DNA from: Thalassotalea_B piscium_A
GTDB lineage: Bacteria > Pseudomonadota > Gammaproteobacteria > Enterobacterales > Alteromonadaceae
Reading direction: 5' to 3'
Assembly: GCA_049347715.1 (NCBI GenBank)
Contig: CP186339.1
Coordinates: forward strand, 1,798,001 to 1,862,000
DNA length: 64,000 bases
The translations under genes were made by a program, and so were the position numbers. Each line of letters begins with the position of its first letter. Within the stretch, counting starts at the first letter, position 1. Below, one piece after another: positions 18,801 to 26,988 of this stretch. The notes below the pieces were generated by a model. That model was not told the origin of the DNA and searched no databases. It saw only the letters and a program-made list of their open reading frames with translations.

Positions 18801-20699
18801 ATAGGTGATATGGCAGGGGATGTATTTGGTAATGGTATGTTGCTTTCTAAACATATTCGTTTACAAGCCGCGTTTAACCATATGCATATCTTTATTGATC
18901 CAAATCCTGATGCAGCATCAAGTTATAAAGAGCGTGAGCGTCTATTTAACATGCCAGGTTGTAGCTGGGAAGATTATGATTTATCACTTGTTTCTGAAGG
19001 TGGTGGCTTATTTTATCGTTCAGCGAAGTCAATTAAGTTAACGCCAGAAATCAAAAAAATGCTTAATACCCAAAAGCAAACAATGTCACCGAATGAATTG
19101 ATTCAATCATTATTGAAAATGAAAGTCGATTTACTTTGGAATGGTGGTATTGGTACTTATGTTAAGGGGAGTAAAGAAAGTCACTTAGAAGTAGGTGATA
19201 GAGCGAACGATGCATTACGTGTTAATGGTGCAGAGCTTGAAGCTAAAATAGTTGGTGAAGGTGGAAATCTAGGATTAACCCAATTAGGTCGTATTGAATA
19301 TGCTGCTAAAGGCGGTCGAATTAATGCTGACTCTGTTGATAACGTTGGTGGTGTAGATTGCTCAGATAATGAAGTAAACATTAAAATACTACTTAATGGC
19401 TTAGTTCAAACGGGTGACTTAACGGTTAAACAACGTAATAAAATTCTTTATGACATGACTGACGAAGTTGGTGACATTGTTATTGAAGATTGTTACCGTC
19501 AAACACACTCTATTTCAATTACTGCATTACGTGGTGTAAGCCAGCTTAAAGAGCAAACACGTTTTATTTCTGAAATAGAGCGTTCAGGTAAACTTGACCG
19601 AGCTCTTGAATTCATCCCTAATGATGAAGAAATTGCTGAACGTTTAGCACAAGGTAAAGGGTTAACTCGTCCTGAAATAGCCACATTACTTGCTTATTGT
19701 AAGATGATTTTGAAAGAAGATTTAGTTTGTCCTGAAATCACGGATAATCCATATCATAATCAATTGTTAATTGAGGCGTTTCCTAAACAGTTACAACAAA
19801 AATTTAGCAAAGAAATGCAAAATCACCCATTACGAGCTGAAATTATTGCTACGAAACTTGCCAACAAAATTGGTAATGATATGGGCTTTAATTTTGTTAA
19901 TCGTATGCATGAAGAAACAGGTGCTACAGTACATGAAATTGCTAACTGTTACTCTATGGCAAGTGCTGTTTTTGAAATGTCTGATGTATGGCATAAAATC
20001 AGTGGTTTAGATAATAAAATATCTACTATGGTACAAACTGAAATGTTGTTTCAGTTACGTAGAACGGTTCGACGTGCTACTCGTTGGTTCTTACGTCATC
20101 GTAATAAGTCACTTGATATTGCACAATCAATTGAATTTTATAGTAATACATTTAAAAATATGTCGAAAAATCTCGCCAAATATATGGTAGAAGATGAAGC
20201 AGCTCAAATATTACGAGTAGAATCAGACTTAGTGAATGCGGGTGCCCCTAAAGTTGTGGCCAAACGTATTTCTCAATTGAGTAGTTTGTTCTCTGTTATG
20301 GATATTGCTGAGTTAGCTGAAGAAGACGGACGTAGTGTTGATCTAGTTGCTGATGTTTACTTTAAACTTGGCGCTCGACTTGATTTACATTGGTTCTTAG
20401 ATCAAATTACTAAACAACCGGTATCTAATCATTGGCAAGCGCTTGCTCGTGCCTCTTTTAGAGAAGAGCTAGATTGGCAACAACGTTCAATTTCATCCGT
20501 AATTCTTCGCTGCGATCTGAAGAGCAAAGATGTTAACGGTTTACTTGATAGTTGGTTTAATGATAATGCTCAACCACTTGAGCGTTGGTATCATATTTTA
20601 GATGACTTTAGAATTGGTCAAACACATGAATTTGCGAAGTTTTCAGTCGCGTTACGAGAATTGATGTTGTTAAGTTTAAACTGCGATCCAACAAAATAA
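15858..20699 (+). CDS. gdhB: NAD-dependent glutamate dehydrogenase, large type
   Basis: The 1613-residue cytoplasmic enzyme oxidatively deaminates glutamate to 2-oxoglutarate with NAD. The length matches the roughly 180-kDa class (about 1600 residues; Pseudomonas GdhB type). The N-terminal half contains ACT-like regulatory domains. The catalytic core is seen around residues 800-1200: LRGGKVARGGLRWSDRREDFRTE, VIVPVGAKGGFVCK (with the substrate-binding Lys), GIGDMAGDVFGNGMLLS and KIVGEGGNLGLTQLGR. AAAAAGGAAAAAGGC supports the ATG. It is a single-gene unit with a strong terminator. A 255-base gap upstream has no gene. Confidence 0.95.
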   Translation: MALVDGLPSVILSNVSQLIEQKVPKKTASLVKQFAELLYKNISTLDLAHRNDSDMYGATLSLWKALNDHQEDTPVIKVFNPMVTKNGWKSSHTIIEIIIGDMPFLVDSIRIALNRLNLSPHLMLNSPIKLVRDNNQAITNLSAAADKKFKATSTETVFFIEIDRQSEQIALDEIKEELESVLSDISITVKDWKEMRDRLENVITDRSKTNLPCSKKEKEDGIAFLKWMLNNNFTLLGYRSYDIKALKGDMALSAIEDSSLGLMKKSQGTTQRLISTLSESARKLALGDNFLILTKTNSRSRVHRPAHLDYIGVKSFDKDGNVTGEERFIGLFGSAYYTNSALDLPLIKSKVLDVCELSGFAAGTHAHKTLINILETYPRDEILQTSVKELLQNVMGIYQMQERDYSGLFIRRDVFDRFYSCMVYVPRERYNTQLRVKTQELLKEAFGSEEAVEFTTYFSESAQARTHYIVRVNTTKADINVKEIEKNLNEAARSWDDKLADALNSHKGEEAGKALSRKYSGFPQSYKDEVLPGSAIVDIEKLEALSPDNNLDMLFYQPQEEEAGSRFVKLKLFHSGEPLHLSDVLPMLENFGLRVIGESPFAIRTSEGETCWILDFSMLLTGKEEFNLEKVQTLFQDAFAKVWHGELEDDGFNRLILGAELGGREVSIIRAFAKYERQIGGTFSQSYIEDTFANYPKIAELLIKLFYARFDPSRKTNSKLIQRFLDDIEASLDKVANLDDDRIIRRFAEMIKATIRTNYFQPYPDKTYKSYISFKISPRQISDMPQPVPAFEIFVYSPQVEGVHLRGGKVARGGLRWSDRREDFRTEVLGLVKAQQVKNTVIVPVGAKGGFVCKQLPKGDRNEIFEAGKACYRTFIRGLLDITDNIVNGEIVPPANVVRHDEDDPYLVVAADKGTATFSDIANGISDEYNFWMGDAFASGGSVGYDHKGMGITAKGAWESVKRHFREMDIDCQTTDFTCIGIGDMAGDVFGNGMLLSKHIRLQAAFNHMHIFIDPNPDAASSYKERERLFNMPGCSWEDYDLSLVSEGGGLFYRSAKSIKLTPEIKKMLNTQKQTMSPNELIQSLLKMKVDLLWNGGIGTYVKGSKESHLEVGDRANDALRVNGAELEAKIVGEGGNLGLTQLGRIEYAAKGGRINADSVDNVGGVDCSDNEVNIKILLNGLVQTGDLTVKQRNKILYDMTDEVGDIVIEDCYRQTHSISITALRGVSQLKEQTRFISEIERSGKLDRALEFIPNDEEIAERLAQGKGLTRPEIATLLAYCKMILKEDLVCPEITDNPYHNQLLIEAFPKQLQQKFSKEMQNHPLRAEIIATKLANKIGNDMGFNFVNRMHEETGATVHEIANCYSMASAVFEMSDVWHKISGLDNKISTMVQTEMLFQLRRTVRRATRWFLRHRNKSLDIAQSIEFYSNTFKNMSKNLAKYMVEDEAAQILRVESDLVNAGAPKVVAKRISQLSSLFSVMDIAELAEEDGRSVDLVADVYFKLGARLDLHWFLDQITKQPVSNHWQALARASFREELDWQQRSISSVILRCDLKSKDVNGLLDSWFNDNAQPLERWYHILDDFRIGQTHEFAKFSVALRELMLLSLNCDPTK

Positions 20700-20706
20700 A
20701 TGATAG

Positions 20707-20737
20707 AATCCCCACATAAACGTGGGGATTTTTTTAT
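20707..20737 (+). terminator. Rho-independent terminator after glutamate dehydrogenase
   Basis: AATCCCCAC pairs with GTGGGGATT around ATAAAC, followed by seven T. Confidence 0.93.
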
Positions 20738-20807
20738 CTAAAATTCTTATTTTACTTATTATTGCTTAGTGATTTTACTGAGTGCTAGTTATTTTTATTG
20801 AGGTGTT

Positions 20808-21818
20808 ATGCTTTATTCTGCTATCCGTAAACTTCTTTTTAAACTTGATCCTGAAATTAGCCATGAATTGACAATCAAAAGTTTGAAAAATACAGGTGCT
20901 ACTCCTCTTAACTTTATTTATAAGCAAAAACTTGCTGCTAAACCTGTCCAAGTGATGGGGATACATTTTCCAAATGCCTGTGGATTAGCGGCAGGACTTG
21001 ATAAAAATGGCGAATGTATTCGCGCTTTTGATGCGATGGGGTTTGGCTTTATTGAAGTGGGTACGGTTACACCTAGACCACAACCTGGTAATGACAAACC
21101 ACGTATTTTTAGACTAACGCAGGCCAATGCGATAATAAATCGTATGGGGTTTAACAATAAAGGGGTAGATTACCTTGTTGAGCAAGTACGCAAAGCAAAA
21201 TTTCGTGGTGTACTCGGAATTAATATTGGTAAAAACAAAGATACTCCTGATGAAAATGCCAAAGATGATTACATCTACTGTATGCGTAAAGTCTATAATT
21301 TTGCCACCTATATTACCGTGAATATCTCATCGCCAAATACCCCTGGTTTACGTTCTTTACAATATGGTGATGCCTTAAACGAACTACTTTCAGCGTTAAA
21401 AGCAGAACAACGCGCATTAGCCTCTCACTTTGATAAATATGTGCCTATTGCAGTAAAAATAGCACCTGACCTTACATCTGAAGAAGTAGAATCTATTGCT
21501 CAAAGTTTAATTGATAATGAAATTGATGGTGTGATCGCAACAAATACCACACTATCACGTGAAGGGGTTGAAGGACTAGAGCATGGAGAAGAGCAAGGAG
21601 GGCTAAGCGGTGAACCGGTTAAAGATAAAAGTACCGTGGTTATCCAACAGCTTTCTCAGGCATTAAATGGTCGTCTGCCTATCATTGGTGTAGGTGGTAT
21701 TGCTAGTGCCAAAGATGCTCAAGAAAAACTAGCGGCAGGGGCATCACTTGTTCAAATATATTCTGGCTTTATTTACAAAGGTCCAGATTTAGTGAAAGAG
21801 ATAGTCTCTGCAATTTAA
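20808..21818 (+). CDS. pyrD: Dihydroorotate dehydrogenase (quinone), class 2
   Basis: The 336-residue, FMN-containing peripheral membrane enzyme oxidises dihydroorotate to orotate in pyrimidine synthesis and passes electrons to ubiquinone. Family signatures: an N-terminal amphipathic membrane-binding region (FKLDPEISHELTIKSL), NACGLAAGLDKNGE, TVTPRPQPGNDKPRIFRL, NRMGFNN, the class 2 catalytic region VNISSPNTPGLR with its Ser base, and FMN phosphate-binding GVGGIASAKDA near the C-terminus. GAGG before the ATG supports the start. A hairpin follows, then a 570-base gap before the catabolic island. Confidence 0.96.
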   Translation: MLYSAIRKLLFKLDPEISHELTIKSLKNTGATPLNFIYKQKLAAKPVQVMGIHFPNACGLAAGLDKNGECIRAFDAMGFGFIEVGTVTPRPQPGNDKPRIFRLTQANAIINRMGFNNKGVDYLVEQVRKAKFRGVLGINIGKNKDTPDENAKDDYIYCMRKVYNFATYITVNISSPNTPGLRSLQYGDALNELLSALKAEQRALASHFDKYVPIAVKIAPDLTSEEVESIAQSLIDNEIDGVIATNTTLSREGVEGLEHGEEQGGLSGEPVKDKSTVVIQQLSQALNGRLPIIGVGGIASAKDAQEKLAAGASLVQIYSGFIYKGPDLVKEIVSAI

Positions 21819-21845
21819 TTGGATAAAATAGCATTTGTTAAATAC

Positions 21846-21872
21846 TAACATGAGCATGGTATGTTCATGTTA
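21846..21872 (+). terminator. Hairpin after pyrD, possible terminator
   Basis: TAACATGA (21846-21853) pairs with TCATGTTA (21865-21872) with an 11-base loop. There is no T run, so termination is uncertain. Confidence 0.35.
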
Positions 21873-22326
21873 CTGCAAGCAAGATCAAGGATGATTTAAT
21901 TAAGGGGAGCAATTATTTTTAACTGCCTCCCTGAACCTAGCAGCTCTTTTGAAGTTAACAAGCCTAACATTTCAGTAAACCGGTAAAATTTTTATTACAT
22001 TTTTATTTTTAAAAGCAGTCTACTTTCCATTTTTTATTTTATATCCCTTCCATTTTACTCTGTAATATTATGAGTAACGACTATATTCAACATCTCTTTT
22101 AGCCAGCTGATTAAGTATTATTTTTGCCTAGTTTTATTAAAAAAAATAGGAATATTTGATTGGAATATAATTGGCAATGTTTTGTTTTGAATTTTAAATA
22201 ACCATAAAAAACAGTTAGTTATTTTAAATAAAAACCTCGTTAATCATTAAATCAAAATCTATTCACACTCGGCTGAATCCAATTCTCTTGTGCCTTTTGT
22301 TAAAGCAATTCAACATAGTTTCATGT

Positions 22327-22348
22327 TTCGATATTGGTCAATATCGAA
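22327..22348. promoter_or_regulatory. Perfect inverted repeat, probable operator of the first island operon
   Basis: The arm TTCGATATTG at 22327-22336 is followed by GT and then its exact reverse complement at 22339-22348: ten-base perfect arms. It lies 43 bases before the start codon of the first acyl-CoA dehydrogenase, where a repressor or LysR-type activator would bind. The 8-base core CGATATTG recurs at 29164-29171 upstream of the second island operon. Confidence 0.7.
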
Positions 22349-22390
22349 CTTAAACTATCGCTGAATTTAATAACAGCCTCGGAGATTGAT

Positions 22391-23569
22391 ATGCGGCTAA
22401 TACCAACAAATGATGAACTAAATACACTGAGACAAGAGGTGTTAAACTTTTGTGAGAAAGTGATACCTGAAACCACAGAAGGACTTGAACGCCAAGGGAC
22501 AATGAGTGATGGAGATTCAGTTGAATTCTATCGACAACTTGGTCAAGCAGGTTGGATTGGTCGACATTGGCCTGAGCAATATGGCGGCAAAAGTTGTAGT
22601 CATCTAGAAACTTTCATTGTTGACGAAGCGCTTGGTTATGCTCGAGCTCCTTTAAGTGGGTATTTATTATCTGTAAAGGTATTTGGTAACAGTTTAATGA
22701 TTTTTGGTACGGAAGAGCAGAAAGCTAAATACCTACCAATGATCACTAGTGGTACAGCAATTCTTTGTCAGGGATTTTCTGAGCCAAGTGCTGGTTCTGA
22801 TTTTGGTTCTTTACGAACATCTGCCCGCTTAGATGGTGATGAATATGTCATCAATGGTCATAAAATTTGGACATCAAGTGCTGAAGTGGCTACCCACATG
22901 TATCTTGCTGCTCGTACCGACCCAGATGCAGTTAAGCACCGAGGCATAAGTACTTTTATTCTTGATATGAAAACTCCTGGCGTTACAGTCAATACCTTCG
23001 AAACTCTTGGTGGCGGCGTGATTAATGAAGTTTTCTTTGATAATGCGCGAATCCCTGCCGAGAACTTAGTGGGTGAATTAAATCGTGGTTTTCATCAATC
23101 AATGAGAAGTCTTGATTTAGAACGTTCAGCAATGGATAGAATTGGTGCGGCTCGACGTGCACTAGATGATTTATCTAAATACATTCATAAAGAGGGTACA
23201 GCTCCTGATGGTGGTCGTTTATCTGATGTACCTGCTGTACAGGAAAAAATGGCTGAACTTTATAGCCAGGCTCAGGTTTCTAGAACTTTCGGTTACTTAA
23301 TTGCACGTCGCTTAGATGCAGGAACAGGCACAAGTAATGAATTTTCATACGGCAAATTGTACATAGGTTTATTATCTCAAGCCATTGCTAATGCGGCTGT
23401 AGACATGATTGGTACTCGTGCGTTATTTGAATATGGTTCTGAATTAGCGGTCAATGACGGCTTATTAACCGCCTTATATCGTGCAAGCCCAGCATTAACT
23501 CTTGCTGGGGGTAGTAGTGAAATTCAAAAAAGTGTAATCGCAACTCGCGGTTTGGAGTTACCACGATGA
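22391..23569 (+). CDS. Acyl-CoA dehydrogenase, larger member of a pair
   Basis: ATG 22391 follows GGAG at 22381; an earlier in-frame TTG lies within the inverted repeat and is rejected. The 392-residue flavoprotein shows the acyl-CoA dehydrogenase fold: GRHWPEQYGGK, CQGFSEPSAGSDFGSLRTSA (FAD/substrate site), GHKIWTSSAE and C-terminal LAGGSSEIQKSVIATRGL. At the position of the usual catalytic Glu of medium-chain enzymes (YEGT) this protein reads AGGS, as in FadE/PimC-type enzymes that act in unequal pairs on branched, cyclic or steroid-like acyl-CoAs. Its stop overlaps the CoA-transferase start (ATGA). The smaller partner is the gene after that. Electrons would go to the EtfAB of the island. 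Confidence 0.88.
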   Translation: MRLIPTNDELNTLRQEVLNFCEKVIPETTEGLERQGTMSDGDSVEFYRQLGQAGWIGRHWPEQYGGKSCSHLETFIVDEALGYARAPLSGYLLSVKVFGNSLMIFGTEEQKAKYLPMITSGTAILCQGFSEPSAGSDFGSLRTSARLDGDEYVINGHKIWTSSAEVATHMYLAARTDPDAVKHRGISTFILDMKTPGVTVNTFETLGGGVINEVFFDNARIPAENLVGELNRGFHQSMRSLDLERSAMDRIGAARRALDDLSKYIHKEGTAPDGGRLSDVPAVQEKMAELYSQAQVSRTFGYLIARRLDAGTGTSNEFSYGKLYIGLLSQAIANAAVDMIGTRALFEYGSELAVNDGLLTALYRASPALTLAGGSSEIQKSVIATRGLELPR

Positions 23570-24837
23570 ATAATTCAACCAATAACTTACCGTTAAGCGG
23601 TGTGCGTATCGTCGATTTTTCTGGCTATGTTGCGGGTCCTTTTTGTTGCATGTTACTTGGTGATATGGGAGCAGATGTCATAAAAGTTGAATCGCCAACG
23701 GGCGAACAATGGCGCCATCAAGACCCTTTTGCTCCAGGTGTAAGTCAAAGCTTTATGGCATTGAACCGAAATAAACGTTCTGTTGTGTTAGATCTAAAAA
23801 CAGAAGAAGGTCGAGAAAATGCAATAAAACTATTAGAAACCGCAGATGTCATGGTGTCTAATTTCAGACCTGGCGTAGCTGAACGCTATGGGTTAGGTTA
23901 CGATAAATTAAAAGATTTATTTCCTCGTCTAATCTATACCACTAATACGGCTTATGGACCAAGCGGTTCACGTAGCCTTCAACCTGGTTATGATCTTGTT
24001 GTTCAAGCCTTTAGTGGTTTATTAAGTTCTAATCCAGCACCTGATGGTGGAGTACCTAAGCGTTATGCCGGTGTTGCTTTAGTCGACTTTACGGCAGGTC
24101 ATTATATGCTTTATGGCATTATGTGTGCTTTGTTCCAACGATGCCAAACAGGTAAAGGACAAAAAGTTCAAGCTTCGTTACTTGAAGCGGCACTCGGTTT
24201 ACAACGTCAAAAAATGTTGACTGTTGAAGGGGCTGTAAAATTACCTGTCAGAGAAGGCAATACTATAGAGAAAATGGCCCAAGTTTCTAAACAATCAAAT
24301 GCATTTGGGGCTAGAGAGCTGTATTACCGTACTTATCAAACTTCAGATGGTTTTATTACTGTTGGTTGTTTGAATGTTCCTCAACGTCTTATCTTTTTAA
24401 AGTTATTAGAAATGGAAGACCCTTGGCATACCAATCCTGATGGTATTCCTGCTACAGATGAAATTGATCAAGCACGTCGCCAATTGTCTTTAACTGCTGA
24501 AGCACGTTTTATGAAACGTTCGACGCAAGAATGGGTAGCATTGTTTGAAGCTGAAGGTGTACCTAATGCACCTCTACAAATGCTTGAACAAGTAATGAAA
24601 GATCCTCAAGTAGTTGATAGTAATTTTCTCTATGAGTATGACTATCCTGGGTATGGCAAAGTACAAAGCGTTGGTACTGGTGTACGCGTAGGAGAGGGTG
24701 GAAAAGTAAGAAGACCACCGCCAAGACTAGGTGAACATACTGACGAAATTATGCAAGAAATTGCAGAATTTAAAAGTAAACAAGAAATTAAGCCCCTAAG
24801 AACAACACAAATCAATTTAGCTGGAGGAAGATCATGA
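23566..24837 (+). CDS. CaiB/BaiF family CoA-transferase (class III)
   Basis: The 423-residue protein has the family-III start GVRIVDFSGYVAGPFCCMLLGDMGADVIKVESP, then the FMALNRNKRSVVLDLK segment, GYDLVVQAFSGL, and Asp174 in ALVDFTAGHYM, which corresponds to the Asp that forms the acyl anhydride in formyl-CoA transferase. It moves CoA from a donor such as succinyl-CoA to a free carboxylic acid. It overlaps both flanking acyl-CoA dehydrogenase genes by four bases (ATGA), so the three are tightly coupled. It is the only CoA-activating enzyme in the island; no acyl-CoA ligase is present. The substrate cannot be told from sequence. Confidence 0.92.
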   Translation: MNNSTNNLPLSGVRIVDFSGYVAGPFCCMLLGDMGADVIKVESPTGEQWRHQDPFAPGVSQSFMALNRNKRSVVLDLKTEEGRENAIKLLETADVMVSNFRPGVAERYGLGYDKLKDLFPRLIYTTNTAYGPSGSRSLQPGYDLVVQAFSGLLSSNPAPDGGVPKRYAGVALVDFTAGHYMLYGIMCALFQRCQTGKGQKVQASLLEAALGLQRQKMLTVEGAVKLPVREGNTIEKMAQVSKQSNAFGARELYYRTYQTSDGFITVGCLNVPQRLIFLKLLEMEDPWHTNPDGIPATDEIDQARRQLSLTAEARFMKRSTQEWVALFEAEGVPNAPLQMLEQVMKDPQVVDSNFLYEYDYPGYGKVQSVGTGVRVGEGGKVRRPPPRLGEHTDEIMQEIAEFKSKQEIKPLRTTQINLAGGRS

Positions 24838-25919
24838 ATCTGTCTAACCATGTACAAAACTATGATGAAAATGCGGCGATGACTGACCTTGAAGCTGAAA
24901 TGGTTCGAAGTGCAGCACAGAGTTTTGCAACAACTGAAAGTCCTTTAACTCAAGTGAGAGCTGCTGAATCAGGTGACTGGTCACAAATAAATAAAAGTTG
25001 GGAAAAACTGGCTCAACTTGGTTGGTTAGAGATACTTCAGTATCCTGAAACGGAAAGTGAAGGATTGATTTCTGCTTGTGTTATTGCTGAAGAATTAGGG
25101 CGTGCAGCGTATCCATTACCTTTTGCTGAAGCAGCTACGCTTGCTTTACCTTTATTAGCTGAATACGCACAAGATAAAGTTGATATTGAAAGTATAAGTC
25201 TAGGTAATAACAGAGTAGCTTTTGCGATTCCATTAATGGGATTACCCACTAAATTTGAACGATTGGCGGCGCTTGATTCAGAGAGTGTGTGGATTGCCAA
25301 TCAATTAGATGAAGCGGATCTATTAGTTGTTCCTACACTTCAATACGGTCAACCGGCTATTGCTTTGATCAATAAGCCGACTTCAGGTTGGCATTCTAGT
25401 CCTATGCCTGACTTAGCGAATAACGCTTACAGCCGTATTTCTTCTGAAGATCTTGCGACTGCTGAATATATTCCAGTGAACTGGCAATCATTAGCTAAGG
25501 CATTTGATCATTTTCGACTAGTGACTTGCGCCTATATTGTTGGTTTGTCTTCTCAAGTAACTGATATTGCTATTGAGTATGCTAAAGAGCGTATCGCCTT
25601 TGACAAACCTATCGGTAGTTTTCAAGCCGTTCAGCATCGTTTGGCTGAGTCAGCGTTAGAATTATCAGCAGCACATCTTTTAGTGAGAGAAGCTTCTGTA
25701 ACCGGTGATCTTAATCAAGTAGCAATTGCCTGTATTCAAACATGTGAAGCAGGTAAAAAATCCACTTTCACTGCTCAGCAAATATGGGCAGGCATGGGAT
25801 ATACCATGGAAGTAGATGTTCAGTTGTTTTTCCGTAGAGCAAGGGCTTATCAATTATTACTTGGTGTCCCGTGGGAATTGCGCGAAAGAGTATGGCACGA
25901 AATTGTTCCACATCACTAA
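24834..25919 (+). CDS. Acyl-CoA dehydrogenase, smaller member of a pair
   Basis: The 361-residue protein is shorter and more divergent than the first dehydrogenase. It keeps the N-terminal helical domain (ELGRAAYPLPFAEAA), the middle beta domain, and the C-terminal helices with AKERIAFDKPIGSFQAVQHRLAE and IWAGMGYTMEVDVQLFFRRARAY, which is typical of the small subunit of heteromeric acyl-CoA dehydrogenases. It overlaps the CoA-transferase gene by four bases. I infer an alpha2beta2 enzyme with the 392-residue protein. A hairpin separates it from the next gene. Confidence 0.86.
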   Translation: MNLSNHVQNYDENAAMTDLEAEMVRSAAQSFATTESPLTQVRAAESGDWSQINKSWEKLAQLGWLEILQYPETESEGLISACVIAEELGRAAYPLPFAEAATLALPLLAEYAQDKVDIESISLGNNRVAFAIPLMGLPTKFERLAALDSESVWIANQLDEADLLVVPTLQYGQPAIALINKPTSGWHSSPMPDLANNAYSRISSEDLATAEYIPVNWQSLAKAFDHFRLVTCAYIVGLSSQVTDIAIEYAKERIAFDKPIGSFQAVQHRLAESALELSAAHLLVREASVTGDLNQVAIACIQTCEAGKKSTFTAQQIWAGMGYTMEVDVQLFFRRARAYQLLLGVPWELRERVWHEIVPHH

Positions 25920-25936
25920 GCGACGTTATTAACTTA

Positions 25937-25964
25937 TAAGCAAGGGTTATAAAATCCTTGCTTA
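25937..25964 (+). terminator. Hairpin between dehydrogenase and flavoenzyme genes
   Basis: TAAGCAAGG (25937-25945) pairs perfectly with CCTTGCTTA (25956-25964). It is followed by AAAAATTTT, not a T run, so it may reduce rather than stop transcription or protect the upstream mRNA. Confidence 0.45.
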
Positions 25965-25984
25965 AAAATTTTGGAGATATAAAC

Positions 25985-26956
25985 ATGTTTAAAACACGTT
26001 TAACAGAATTACTGAATATACAACATCCTATTATCTGTGGTGGAATGTTTCGCTTGGGTCGAGCTCAGCTAGCAGCGGCTGTTTCAAATGCAGGTGGTTT
26101 AGGTATTATCACGGCAGCGACTTTCCCTGATGAAGAGAGTTTCCGTACTGAACTACATTTATTAAAAAAATCCACGGATAAACCTTTCGGCGTTAATATC
26201 AATTTATTCCCAACGGCTCGGAAGTTTCAAGCACAAGATTATATTGAAATATGTATTGAAGAAGGCGTACAGGTAATTGAAACCTCTGGCCGTAGTCCTG
26301 AAGAATATATGGATCAACTTAAAGCAGCTAATATGAAAGTGATCCATAAAGTGCCGGGCGCACAATATGCACTCACGTGTGAACGTATTGGTTGTGATGC
26401 GGTTAGTGTTGTAGGTAACGAAACGGGTGGACATCCGGGGATGTCTGAAGTTGGCACTATGGTGATGATTCGTAAAGCCGTGGAAAACGTGAGTATTCCA
26501 ATTGTAGCCGGTGGTGGGATTGTTGATGGCCAAGGGTTAATGGCTGCATTAAGTATGGGTGCAGAGGGGATTATTATGGGAACGCGTTTTGTGGCAACCC
26601 AAGAATGTCCAGCTCATAATGCCGTGAAAACTTGGATGAAAAGTGCAACGGAAGACGACACTGTTATCGTACAAAAAACAATCAAATCACCAACGAGAGT
26701 AGCTAAAAATGGTATGGCAATGAGAGTTCTCGATTTAGAACAAAGTGGCGCAAGTTTAGATGAACTGATGCCCTTGATCACAGGAACAAGAAATCCTTCT
26801 GTGTATTCTGAAGGAAACCTTGATGATGCTATATGGTCTTGTGGTCAGGCTGTTGGTTTAGTTGAAGATGTGCCAACCTGTCAAGAGTTAATAAATCGAA
26901 TCATTGATGAAGCGTATACGGCAATGACAAGAGTTAACGGTCTCTATTACAAATAA
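25985..26956 (+). CDS. Nitronate monooxygenase / 2-nitropropane dioxygenase-like FMN enzyme
   Basis: ATG 25985 is preceded by GGAGAT; 323 residues. The protein is an FMN-binding TIM barrel: PIICGGMFRLGRAQLAAAVSNAGGLGIITAATF at the start, GNETGGHPG with His150 (the usual catalytic His position), and IVAGGGIVDGQGLMAALSMGAEGIIMGTRF, which binds FMN phosphate. Relatives include nitronate monooxygenases and FabK enoyl-ACP reductases; many island-type relatives sit with acyl-CoA genes and may reduce or oxidise enoyl-CoA intermediates. The role here is unknown. Last gene of the first + strand group, convergent with the LysR gene. Confidence 0.85.
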   Translation: MFKTRLTELLNIQHPIICGGMFRLGRAQLAAAVSNAGGLGIITAATFPDEESFRTELHLLKKSTDKPFGVNINLFPTARKFQAQDYIEICIEEGVQVIETSGRSPEEYMDQLKAANMKVIHKVPGAQYALTCERIGCDAVSVVGNETGGHPGMSEVGTMVMIRKAVENVSIPIVAGGGIVDGQGLMAALSMGAEGIIMGTRFVATQECPAHNAVKTWMKSATEDDTVIVQKTIKSPTRVAKNGMAMRVLDLEQSGASLDELMPLITGTRNPSVYSEGNLDDAIWSCGQAVGLVEDVPTCQELINRIIDEAYTAMTRVNGLYYK

Positions 26957-26988
26957 TTTAAACCGTTAAGTTAAATTAGATAGAATGT

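Larger units (their letters stand above)
21819..22390 (+). other. 572-base gap between pyrD and the catabolic island
   Basis: No gene is seen. It is AT-rich (notably 22130-22260). It contains a hairpin just after pyrD at 21846-21872 and a perfect inverted repeat at 22327-22348 directly before the first island gene, both listed separately. Confidence 0.6.

Noticed and set aside
18576..18854. Antisense open frame within glutamate dehydrogenase
   Set aside because: It lies in the conserved catalytic core of the + strand gene and shows no plausible protein features.
22391..24837. Glutaryl-CoA dehydrogenase plus succinyl-CoA:glutarate CoA-transferase reading of the first two island genes
   Set aside because: The dehydrogenase resembles FadE/PimC-type paired enzymes, lacks the usual catalytic Glu position, and a second smaller dehydrogenase follows; glutaryl-CoA dehydrogenase is a homotetramer with different motifs.
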